Below, piece after piece: positions 8,205 to 14,582 of a DNA stretch of 22,612 bases; within the stretch, counting starts at the first letter, position 1; every line of letters begins with the position of its first letter. This DNA comes from an uncultured Saprospiraceae bacterium. GTDB taxonomy: Bacteria > Bacteroidota > Bacteroidia > Chitinophagales > Saprospiraceae. The stretch spans positions 1 through 22,612 of the forward strand of contig CALHUZ010000167.1 in assembly GCA_938039305.1 (NCBI GenBank), given 5' to 3'. Below the pieces are notes generated by a model. That model saw only the letters and a program-made list of their open reading frames with translations. It was not told the origin of the DNA and searched no databases. The position numbers were made by a program, and so were the translations under genes.

Positions 8205-8756
8205 CTAAGGTCTTAAATAGTGAAGATCAATTCCATCTAATATCATTTCTACGATTTTGTCAGGATAGAAATATCCAGAATCTATGATTTGATTATAATT
8301 AGAATGGTCCTCAAAGTCAATGTTGTAGATTCTTTTGAACCTGGACTGTTCGCTACTTCTGCGTTCCTTTATTTTCCGAACGAGATGATTTATATCTCTA
8401 TTAGATTCGTCACTGACCCTATCTTTATCTTTACTTATTCGTTGTGCGGCTATTTCTTCATCACACAATAAAAAGACCTTGTAAGAGGAAGGGATAAAGT
8501 GCCAAGCTAATCTTGAGTCAACTATGTAGTCCTCATCACTTTCATTCAAAGCTCTTGTGTAAGAATCTATCTTTTCGTCTATATCCAATCTTGAGTCTGT
8601 AAGATGATTAAGCTCTAATGTGGTCATCCCCATCTCTGCTGCTATTTTCCTTTGGATGGCGCCAGTGGACAAGTAGCTATATTCAAGTTTGTCACGAAGC
8701 AACTTTCCTGTAGTACTCTTTCCGCTTCCTATATCGCCTGAGATTGTGATGATCAT
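8205..8756 (-). CDS. Cytidylate kinase-like P-loop kinase
   Basis: This 183-residue protein is a small nucleoside-monophosphate-kinase-fold protein. It opens MIITISGDIGSGKSTTGKLL, with the P-loop GDIGSGKST at residues 7-15, followed by STGAIQRKIAAEMGM (30-44) and DSRLAWHFIP (80-89), a pattern seen in the cytidylate kinase-like (Cytidylate_kin2) group rather than in the longer bacterial CMP kinase Cmk. The helical region around residues 105-135 (RISKDKDR, then VRKIKERR) would form the basic lid. The C-terminus is short and unremarkable. It probably phosphorylates CMP, dCMP or a related small substrate, but the substrate is not proven by sequence. It is monocistronic as far as can be seen, convergent with uvrB and divergent from the M42 peptidase gene. 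Confidence 0.75.
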   Translation of the reverse strand: MIITISGDIGSGKSTTGKLLRDKLEYSYLSTGAIQRKIAAEMGMTTLELNHLTDSRLDIDEKIDSYTRALNESDEDYIVDSRLAWHFIPSSYKVFLLCDEEIAAQRISKDKDRVSDESNRDINHLVRKIKERRSSEQSRFKRIYNIDFEDHSNYNQIIDSGYFYPDKIVEMILDGIDLHYLRP

Positions 8757-8790
8757 TTGTACAAAAAATATTAAATCAAGAATAAAAAGA

Positions 8791-8819
8791 CAAAGCTATA
8801 AATATCACATAGATCCAAA
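8791..8819 (-). promoter_or_regulatory. Promoter of the cytidylate kinase-like gene
   Basis: On the minus strand, TTTG (8819 to 8816) is followed after 17 bases by TAGCTTTG (8798 to 8791), a good match to the two-part Bacteroidota promoter TTTG and TAnnTTTG. Transcription would start about 25-30 bases before the ATG at 8756. The spacing supports this box better than most others in the window. Confidence 0.45.
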
Positions 8820-8856
8820 GTAGATAGGTTAATTTGGTGTCAAGAAAATAAAGACA

Positions 8857-9933
8857 ATGGCTAAAAAGCATAAAATAGACATTAACCTTCTTGGTGAAAT
8901 ATGTAAAGTTCCAGGCGCTCCTGGTTTTGAACAGCGTATAAGAATGAAAGTGATTGAGGAGGTTAAGCCTTATGTTGATTCCGTTACAACGGATGCTATG
9001 GGAAGTGTACACGCTCTTAAGCTGGGTACAAAAGGCTCTGCACCGAGAAAGAAAGTGATGATTGCGGCACACATGGATGAGATAAGTTTTATCGTCACGC
9101 ACATTGATGATGATGGCTATGTAAGATTTCACCCGTTAGGTGGCTTTGATCCAAAGACATTGACTGCACAAAGAGTTATTATCCATGGGAAAGAAGATGT
9201 GCTTGGTGTTATGGGAACGAAGCCGATCCATATCATGAAGCCTGAAGAGAGAAAGAAAATGCCTGATCTCGGAGATTATTATATCGATACAGGGATGAAG
9301 AAAAATGAGGTGGAGAAGTTAATCTCAATAGGTAACTCGATTACTAGAGAAAGAGAATTATGCGTGATGGGTCCTTGTGTTAATGCAAAGTCCTTAGATA
9401 ACAGAGTATCTGTCTATATCCTCATAGAAGCATTTAAAGAACTAGCGAAAAAGAATCTTGATGTTGATGTGTACGGTGTATTCACAGTTCAAGAAGAGGT
9501 GGGCCTTCGTGGTGCTATGACAGCTGCATCGGGGATTGATCCTGATTTTGGAATTAATTTAGATGTGACCTTAGCTTGCGACTATCCTATGGCACAACCT
9601 CATGAAAGAATAACTTCACTTGGAGAAGGGACGGCAATAAAAGTTCTTGATGGAGCAACAATTTGCGATTATAGGATGGTGAGTTTTATGCAGAAGATAG
9701 CCGAAAAGAAAAAAATTCCATTCCAGATGGAAATATTACCTGCAGGAGGAACAGATACTGCTGGTATTCAGCGTTTTGCTAAAGGAGGATCTATCGCGGG
9801 CGGAATTTCAATACCGACTAGATATCTACATCAGGTGATTGAAATGGCACATCTCGACGATATACGAGGGACGATTGATTTGCTTAAAGCGTCTTTAGAA
9901 GGAATAGGAAAACATGATTGGTCATTTTCTTAA
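8857..9933 (+). CDS. M42 family metallo-aminopeptidase
   Basis: M42 peptidases are cytoplasmic, dinuclear metal, often dodecameric tetrahedral aminopeptidases that trim short peptides released by larger proteases. The 358-residue sequence shows the expected ligand set: H72 and D74 in AAHMDE, D181 in KSLDNR, the catalytic/ligand pair E213-E214 in VQEEVGLRG, D236 in NLDVT and H325 in PTRYLHQVIEM. The family start VPGAPGFEQRIR (18-29) and AGGTDTAGIQ (296-305) are also present. The ATG at 8857 lies in an A-rich context. A pterin dehydratase gene follows 10 bases after its stop, suggesting co-transcription. Substrate preference (glutamyl, leucyl or broad) cannot be told from sequence. Divergent from the kinase-like gene. 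Confidence 0.93.
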   Translation: MAKKHKIDINLLGEICKVPGAPGFEQRIRMKVIEEVKPYVDSVTTDAMGSVHALKLGTKGSAPRKKVMIAAHMDEISFIVTHIDDDGYVRFHPLGGFDPKTLTAQRVIIHGKEDVLGVMGTKPIHIMKPEERKKMPDLGDYYIDTGMKKNEVEKLISIGNSITRERELCVMGPCVNAKSLDNRVSVYILIEAFKELAKKNLDVDVYGVFTVQEEVGLRGAMTAASGIDPDFGINLDVTLACDYPMAQPHERITSLGEGTAIKVLDGATICDYRMVSFMQKIAEKKKIPFQMEILPAGGTDTAGIQRFAKGGSIAGGISIPTRYLHQVIEMAHLDDIRGTIDLLKASLEGIGKHDWSFS

Positions 9934-9943
9934 ATAGATAAAT

Positions 9944-10180
9944 ATGTGGATAGAAAAAGACAATGCGCTTCATGCTGAATTAAAGTTTGAGAACTTTAAA
10001 AAGGCTTTTGCTTTTATGACAGAGGTGGCTTTCATAGCAGAGGGATTAAATCATCACCCAGAATGGTCTAATGTCTATAATCGAGTAAATATTAAGCTCA
10101 CCACTCATGATGCTGGAAATACGGTTACTGAGAAAGACCGTGAGATGGCTGAGCAGATAGCAACTATTTACGAAAAGTAA
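9944..10180 (+). CDS. Pterin-4a-carbinolamine dehydratase
   Basis: The enzyme dehydrates 4a-hydroxytetrahydrobiopterin, the by-product of aromatic amino acid hydroxylases, and so recycles the pterin cofactor. The 78-residue chain is short for the family but holds its active-site signature: H37 and H38 followed by P39, E40 and W41 (NHHPEWSNVYNRV), then H55 and D56 in KLTTHDAG and D65 in TEKDREMA. The ATG at 9944 follows the M42 peptidase stop by 10 bases. No phenylalanine hydroxylase or pterin gene lies in the window, so its physiological pterin is unknown; this fold is widespread in bacteria that lack such hydroxylases, and a role with molybdopterin-like compounds has been proposed. The link with the peptidase may be transcriptional only. 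Confidence 0.9.
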   Translation: MWIEKDNALHAELKFENFKKAFAFMTEVAFIAEGLNHHPEWSNVYNRVNIKLTTHDAGNTVTEKDREMAEQIATIYEK

Positions 10181-10205
10181 GGTTTTCTGCAATCTTACTT
10201 GGTCT

Positions 10206-10224
10206 TGTTAAGGTGCTGTTAAGG
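10206..10224 (+). promoter_or_regulatory. Direct repeat TGTTAAGG-N3-TGTTAAGG ahead of htrA, candidate operator
   Basis: Two identical 8-base copies of TGTTAAGG (10206-10213 and 10217-10224) are separated by TGC, giving an 11-base period, one helical turn. This tandem layout is typical of sites for OmpR/PhoB-family response regulators, which bind as head-to-tail dimers. The repeats lie about 80-100 bases upstream of the preferred htrA ATG and upstream of a possible promoter. The regulator is not identified, so the operator role is inferred from layout only. Confidence 0.45.
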
Positions 10225-10242
10225 CTCTGGAGTAAAGAAACA

Positions 10243-10276
10243 TTTGGGTTTTTAATGCCGTTTTCATATAACTTTA
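10243..10276 (+). promoter_or_regulatory. Possible htrA promoter
   Basis: TTTG at 10243-10246 is followed after 22 bases by TAACTTTA (10269-10276), one mismatch from TAnnTTTG. Transcription would begin near 10280, downstream of the GTG at 10213, which fits the ATG at 10306 as the true htrA start. The last-base mismatch keeps this tentative. Confidence 0.3.
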
Positions 10277-10305
10277 GAAAGCGATTTTTACGGAAACCAC
10301 AGCTT

Positions 10306-11484
10306 ATGAAAAATCTTCTTCAACTTGTCTTTGCCGGAATTATAGGTGGAGCGATAGCTTTTGGAGCCTTTGCTTTTTTTGATAAGGATACCGTTATTTA
10401 CGAAGAGCTGCCTGCTCGTACTTACAACACCAATCAATCAACCTCTAACGTCTCAAAGAACTTTTCGATTTCAACGGCACCAGGAGATTTCATCTTTGCA
10501 GCGGAAAAAGCAAACCCGGCAGTAGTCCATATAAGTGCAGAAAACGAAGAGCATAAGAATTATGATCGTAGTAGGAGCTACCAAGATCGTTTTTGGGGTT
10601 ACAGAAGAGGGAATGAAGAACGACCCCAAGCGGGAACAGGTTCTGGAGTTCTAATAAGTTCAGATGGATATATAGTAACCAATAATCATGTTGTAGGTTT
10701 TGCAGACTATGTAGAAGTGACGATGCATGATGGAACTTCTCTACAAGCAAAAAAAGTAGGTACAGATCCTTCAACAGATTTAGCTGTTATTAAAATTGAA
10801 GGACAATCTTTTCCTCACTTGAAAATGGCAAACTCTGAAAAAGTGAAAATAGGTCAGTGGGTTGTTGCCGTTGGAAATCCCTTTAATCTGACATCTACAG
10901 TGACAGCAGGAATCGTAAGTGCAAAAGGAAGAGATATAGATATTATAAAAGGGTATAAAGCTATTGAGGAATTTATTCAGACTGATGCAGTTGTTAATCC
11001 AGGAAATTCAGGAGGAGCGCTTGTAAATACTTCTGGAGATCTAATTGGAATTAATACTGCCATTTCTTCACCAACAGGAGTTTATGCAGGCTATTCTTTT
11101 GCGATACCTTCTAATCTGGTTGAAAAAGTAGTTAAGGAGATAATGGAAACTGGCGGTGATATTCAACGGGCTATGCTGGGGATAACTATTGCGAATATAG
11201 AGGATGTTAAAAAAGAAGGCATAAAGGTTGGTGTCAATAAAGGAGTTTATGTTTCTAACTTTCTAGCAGATCGTTACGGAAGGGAGGTTGCATTTAGTTC
11301 TGCAAAACAATCAGGGGTAAAGATTGGTGATGTTATCGTTGGGATGAATGGAAAAGAAATAGAAGGTCTTGAGGACCTACAGGAATCATTAAAGTTTGCA
11401 AAAATCGGTGATACTCTTGATGTCATGATTTTTAGAAACGGTAAGAAGAAGACGATTCCTGTAAAATTACGCAGAGGTATATGA
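10306..11484 (+). CDS. HtrA/DegQ-type periplasmic serine protease with one PDZ domain
   Basis: This envelope quality-control protease degrades misfolded proteins outside the inner membrane. I place the start at the ATG at 10306 (392 residues), because it leads straight into the signal anchor MKNLLQLVFAGIIGGAIAFG. An in-frame GTG at 10213 would add 31 residues but overlaps the likely operator and promoter. The trypsin-like domain has H128 in VTNNHVVGF, D158 in DPSTDLAVIKI and S235 in NPGNSGGALVN. Between the anchor and the protease domain lies a charged linker (about 75-108, including YDRSRSYQDRFWGYRRG). A single PDZ domain covers about 288-390, with KIGDVIVGMNGKEIEG. E. coli DegP has two PDZ domains, so this resembles DegS or short DegQ-like proteins. 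It is followed by a strong terminator. Its 5' neighbours are the M42 peptidase and dehydratase genes, 125 bases upstream. Confidence 0.93.
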   Translation: MKNLLQLVFAGIIGGAIAFGAFAFFDKDTVIYEELPARTYNTNQSTSNVSKNFSISTAPGDFIFAAEKANPAVVHISAENEEHKNYDRSRSYQDRFWGYRRGNEERPQAGTGSGVLISSDGYIVTNNHVVGFADYVEVTMHDGTSLQAKKVGTDPSTDLAVIKIEGQSFPHLKMANSEKVKIGQWVVAVGNPFNLTSTVTAGIVSAKGRDIDIIKGYKAIEEFIQTDAVVNPGNSGGALVNTSGDLIGINTAISSPTGVYAGYSFAIPSNLVEKVVKEIMETGGDIQRAMLGITIANIEDVKKEGIKVGVNKGVYVSNFLADRYGREVAFSSAKQSGVKIGDVIVGMNGKEIEGLEDLQESLKFAKIGDTLDVMIFRNGKKKTIPVKLRRGI

Positions 11485-11539
11485 CATTGTCATGATGTTA
11501 TTCGTTTAAGATAAAGTTGGTTTTTCGTTTTGTTTTGAG

Positions 11540-11574
11540 ACGCCCGATTAATGAATCATTATCGGGCGTTTTTT
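11540..11574 (+). terminator. Intrinsic terminator of htrA
   Basis: ACGCCCGAT (11540-11548) pairs perfectly with ATCGGGCGT (11561-11569), followed by a run of six T (11569-11574). The loop itself contains AATGA and TCATT, which can pair, so the stem may extend almost to the tip. The T-run exists on the plus strand only, so this ends htrA transcription and does not serve the convergent tgt gene. Confidence 0.9.
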
Positions 11575-11597
11575 AATATTAGGACTCTTAGGAAAAG

Positions 11598-12728
11598 CTA
11601 TAACCTATTCCCTAAAGCTTCTAACATTTTGTTTTTCCAATTAGTATAGTTGTCTTCGGCGATTTGCTTTCTGGCCTCTTTGACTAACCAAAGATAAAAT
11701 GATAGGTTATGGGTGCTGGCTATTTCATGGCCATAGGCTTCTTTTACAGCAAAAAGATGTCTTAGATAGGACTTGCTATGGTTGCGACTTAATTCGCTTG
11801 TACTATTCTCATCAATAGGAGAAAAGTCTTCTTTCCACTTTGCATTTTTAATGTTGATAACACCTTGTGATGTGTACAAGTGACCGTGTCTTGCATTTCT
11901 TGTAGGAAGAACACAGTCAAACATATCAATTCCTCTATCTATGCATTCTAAAATATTCTGAGGAGTACCAACACCCATAAGATATCTTCCTTTATCTTTT
12001 GGAAGATGAGCAGTAACCTTCTCAGTCATATCATACATGATGGGAGCAGGTTCGCCTACTGACAAGCCACCAATTGCATTTATCTCACAACCTTTTTGTG
12101 CTATATACTTTGCTGACTCGGCTCTTAAATCGTCGTATACACTTCCTTGCACGATTGGTGCTAAGGTCTGTCTATAGGGGTGTGGTCCTTCGGTCTTGTT
12201 GAAGTGTTCTAAACATCGATCTAACCATCGATGAGTCATGTGCATGGACCTCTTTGCATAGTTGTATTCACAAGGAAAAGGCGTGCACTCATCGAAGGCC
12301 ATTATTATATCCGCACCGATGCTCTGTTGAATCTCGATAGCTCTTTCTGGACTAAAAAAATGTTTAGAACCATCTATGGGTGATCTGAACGTTACACCTT
12401 GTTCTGTGATTTTTCTAAGCCCACTTAAAGAGTAGACCTGAAATCCACCGCTGTCTGTTAACATCGGAAGTGACCAATTAATAAACTTATGTAAGCCTCC
12501 CGCCTTTTCGATAATCTCGTGTCCTGGTCTTAGATATAGATGGAAAGTGTTTCCAAGTATGATTTCACTATTGAGGGCTTTTAAGGACCTATGTGAGACA
12601 GACTTAACAGAGCCTTGAGTGCCAACGGGCATAAAGATGGGTGTCTCTATAACCCCGTGATCTGTTTCTATTTTTCCAAGACGAGAATTGCCTGTTGAAG
12701 AAGATTTTAAAAGTTGATATTTAATCAT
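11598..12728 (-). CDS. tgt: Queuine tRNA-ribosyltransferase (Tgt)
   Basis: Tgt exchanges guanine 34 for the queuosine precursor preQ1 in tRNAs with GUN anticodons. The 376 residues follow the family from GVIETPIFMPVGTQGSVK (25-42) through DSGGFQVYSL with D92 (92-101), D146 in FDECTP, PIVQGS (191-196), GGLSVGEP (220-227) and the nucleophile D271 in FDCVLPTRNARHGH (270-283). The C-terminal structural zinc site, normally CxCxxC followed 26 residues later by histidine, aligns without gaps to S309, S311, S314 and H340: all three cysteines are serines while the histidine remains. I believe this loss is shared with other Bacteroidota, but could not check. The ATG overlaps the rodA stop (ATGA), giving coupled translation. 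It is last in the secA-SPOR-rodA-tgt group. Confidence 0.95.
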   Translation of the reverse strand: MIKYQLLKSSSTGNSRLGKIETDHGVIETPIFMPVGTQGSVKSVSHRSLKALNSEIILGNTFHLYLRPGHEIIEKAGGLHKFINWSLPMLTDSGGFQVYSLSGLRKITEQGVTFRSPIDGSKHFFSPERAIEIQQSIGADIIMAFDECTPFPCEYNYAKRSMHMTHRWLDRCLEHFNKTEGPHPYRQTLAPIVQGSVYDDLRAESAKYIAQKGCEINAIGGLSVGEPAPIMYDMTEKVTAHLPKDKGRYLMGVGTPQNILECIDRGIDMFDCVLPTRNARHGHLYTSQGVINIKNAKWKEDFSPIDENSTSELSRNHSKSYLRHLFAVKEAYGHEIASTHNLSFYLWLVKEARKQIAEDNYTNWKNKMLEALGNRL

Positions 12729-14149
12729 CTGCTCTCTCTACTCATGTTTAGTGAAATACCAATCATCATTGAAAAAACCAGAAGAGCAGTTCCTCCTCGA
12801 CTAACAAAAGGCAAAGGAATTCCGATAACTGGACTGACGCCCATTGTCATTCCTATATTTATAAAAAAGTGAATAAAAACAAAACCTGCTATTGCATAAC
12901 AGAAAGCCTTTATAAAACTATAATTCGAGTTCTCTCCGATGTTGATAAGTCGAAGTGTCATAATTAGAAAAAGAATAACAACTCCAGCGCTTCCCAAAAA
13001 TCCTTGTTCTTCTCCTATGCTACTGAATATAAAATCAGTGGTTTGCTCTGGCACATAATTAAACTTGGTCAAAGTGCCATTCAAATATCCTTTACCACTA
13101 AGACCTCCTGATCCTATAGCGACCTTTGATTGTATCAGATTATATAACGAACCTCTTGGGTCGCACTTTTCTGGTTGAAGCCAGACATTAATCCTGTCCT
13201 GTTGATGTGGTTTTAATATATTTTCAAATGCGAAGGTGCTACTGAAAGAAATTAACGACAGGATAGCCAGGCCCCCTAACGCGGACAGTCGAACAGGAAT
13301 ACTATTAGATGCATTAAAGACAAAAAGATGAATCAAGAAATAGATGACTGAGGTAACAAGTGCATATGGCATAACACCAAACTGATAGCAAAGAATATTA
13401 ACAAGAAGGACAACAACGAATATTAAAACAAGTGTGATATTTTTTCTTGAAAATTGCGAAGTAAAAGCTACCCAAACTAAAAGTATCCCACTGATGGCTA
13501 CATAAAAACCATGGGTGAGAGAAAACACTATTGTCAGAAAAATAGAAAGAAAACCCAAATAATAAATCGCAGGCATCCCGAACCTATAATACGCTATCAT
13601 AAGAGAAGCAAATGTTAATGCAGAACCTGGATCAGGCTGTAAGATGATTAGTAAAGCCGGGAGCATCATTAACCCAACCATTATAAATTGTGATCTATAT
13701 TCTGATAACTTGGTATGAACAGAACTCAAGAGTGCGGCAGAGACCATCGCCGTTCCGAGTTTAGCAAACTCACTTGGTTGAAATGAAACAAACCCGAGAT
13801 CAAACCAAGACGTCGCCCCTTTGACTTCGTTGCCAAAGATCAGAACTAAAAGAAGAGAGGCAACAGATATGAGATATATAGGAATGGAAAGAGAATTCCA
13901 TATGTGCCAGTCTAAAAAGGTCAAAACGATTATTGCAATGATGGAAATACCCGCCCACATCAATTGTCCACCAAAAGGAGAACTCAATGACCACATTTGA
14001 TCTGTGTAGTCATTGTAAGTTGTGGTATATATCATGAGCAGGCCCGTGATGACGAGCCCTATGTATGAACACAAAAGTATCCAATCTATACCGGAAGTTT
14101 TAATGGCTCTTTTGCCTGTGTAGCCTGCTTTCGAACTACTTCGAATCAA
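12725..14149 (-). CDS. rodA: Peptidoglycan glycosyltransferase RodA
   Basis: RodA is the SEDS-family glycosyltransferase that polymerises lipid II into glycan strands during cell elongation, working with a class B penicillin-binding protein in the rod complex. The 474-residue protein is polytopic, with about ten hydrophobic segments. Family landmarks are FQPSEFAK (123-130), the extracellular catalytic aspartate D318 in KPHQQDRINVWLQP (313-326), QSKVAIGSGGLSGKG (340-354), VPEQTTDFIFSSIGEEQGF (366-384) and the C-terminal PLPFVSRGGTALL (446-458). The lipid II features and loop fit RodA better than the division paralogue FtsW. The start is a TTG at 14147-14149, overlapping the SPOR gene by 14 bases; no in-frame ATG occurs before TM1. 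The stop overlaps the tgt start by four bases. The gene is not beside mreBCD or a PBP gene here. Confidence 0.93.
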   Translation of the reverse strand: MIRSSSKAGYTGKRAIKTSGIDWILLCSYIGLVITGLLMIYTTTYNDYTDQMWSLSSPFGGQLMWAGISIIAIIVLTFLDWHIWNSLSIPIYLISVASLLLVLIFGNEVKGATSWFDLGFVSFQPSEFAKLGTAMVSAALLSSVHTKLSEYRSQFIMVGLMMLPALLIILQPDPGSALTFASLMIAYYRFGMPAIYYLGFLSIFLTIVFSLTHGFYVAISGILLVWVAFTSQFSRKNITLVLIFVVVLLVNILCYQFGVMPYALVTSVIYFLIHLFVFNASNSIPVRLSALGGLAILSLISFSSTFAFENILKPHQQDRINVWLQPEKCDPRGSLYNLIQSKVAIGSGGLSGKGYLNGTLTKFNYVPEQTTDFIFSSIGEEQGFLGSAGVVILFLIMTLRLINIGENSNYSFIKAFCYAIAGFVFIHFFINIGMTMGVSPVIGIPLPFVSRGGTALLVFSMMIGISLNMSRESR

Positions 14150-14528
14150 ATAACTCGGTTTTATCTATGCGGTCTCTGAATGGAATAGCTTCTCGAAAAT
14201 CTATTTTGAAACGTGCCAAGTGAGGCTCGAGATCATAGCGTGTTTCAAATGCTCCGACTTTCAGACTATAATATGGATTTTCGTAATTTGTTGAATAAGA
14301 GTAGTCAGAATACTCTCGTTCGAAAAGGGCTTTTACGTTTTCAAGCTTTCGTCTATCAGTTGTGCTGACTATTTTAATTCTCCATCCATCGATGGCAAGT
14401 TCAGCTTTTCCTTCACTCTCATAACGTTGCATTAGAGCTTGTACCTTAGTCTCTTCAGAAAAAGTAATCTGCCCGAAAGAGTGGAACGAGCTACAGAAAA
14501 GAACGAAAAATAATATTTTATTTAACAT
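14136..14528 (-). CDS. Secreted SPOR-domain protein
   Basis: This 130-residue protein has an N-terminal signal peptide (MLNKILFFVLFCSSFHSFGQ) and one SPOR-like domain at about residues 48-122, starting GWRIKIVST and carrying YYSLKVGAFETRYDLEPHL (87-105), the segment that in SPOR domains holds the YxVxxGxF core. SPOR domains bind peptidoglycan stripped of stem peptides, often at division sites. I use the ATG at 14526-14528, which begins at the signal peptide; a longer reading frame from a TTG at 14561 would place residues in front of the signal sequence and over a likely promoter. It overlaps the start of rodA by 14 bases, so the two are probably translationally coupled, tying a peptidoglycan-binding protein to an elongation glycosyltransferase. 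The call rests on the domain pattern; no partner is known. Confidence 0.85.
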   Translation of the reverse strand: MLNKILFFVLFCSSFHSFGQITFSEETKVQALMQRYESEGKAELAIDGWRIKIVSTTDRRKLENVKALFEREYSDYSYSTNYENPYYSLKVGAFETRYDLEPHLARFKIDFREAIPFRDRIDKTELFDSK

Positions 14529-14549
14529 CGAAAGATGATTACTGAATGC

Positions 14550-14578
14550 CAAAAATAACAACTATTCTACTTATCCAA
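14550..14578 (-). promoter_or_regulatory. Internal promoter for SPOR-rodA-tgt
   Basis: On the minus strand TTG (14578 to 14576) is followed after 18 bases by TATTTTTG (14557 to 14550), a good fit to the Bacteroidota TTG/TAnnTTTG promoter. It lies in the 54-base gap between the secA stop and the SPOR ATG, and no terminator separates the genes. It would allow SPOR-rodA-tgt to be expressed apart from secA. Confidence 0.45.
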
Positions 14579-14582
14579 CGAG

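Noticed and set aside
8776..9132. 118-residue minus-strand frame across the M42 gene start
   Set aside because: Runs antisense through the conserved M42 N-terminus and over the intergenic region; composition rich in F, Y, H and L with no motif.
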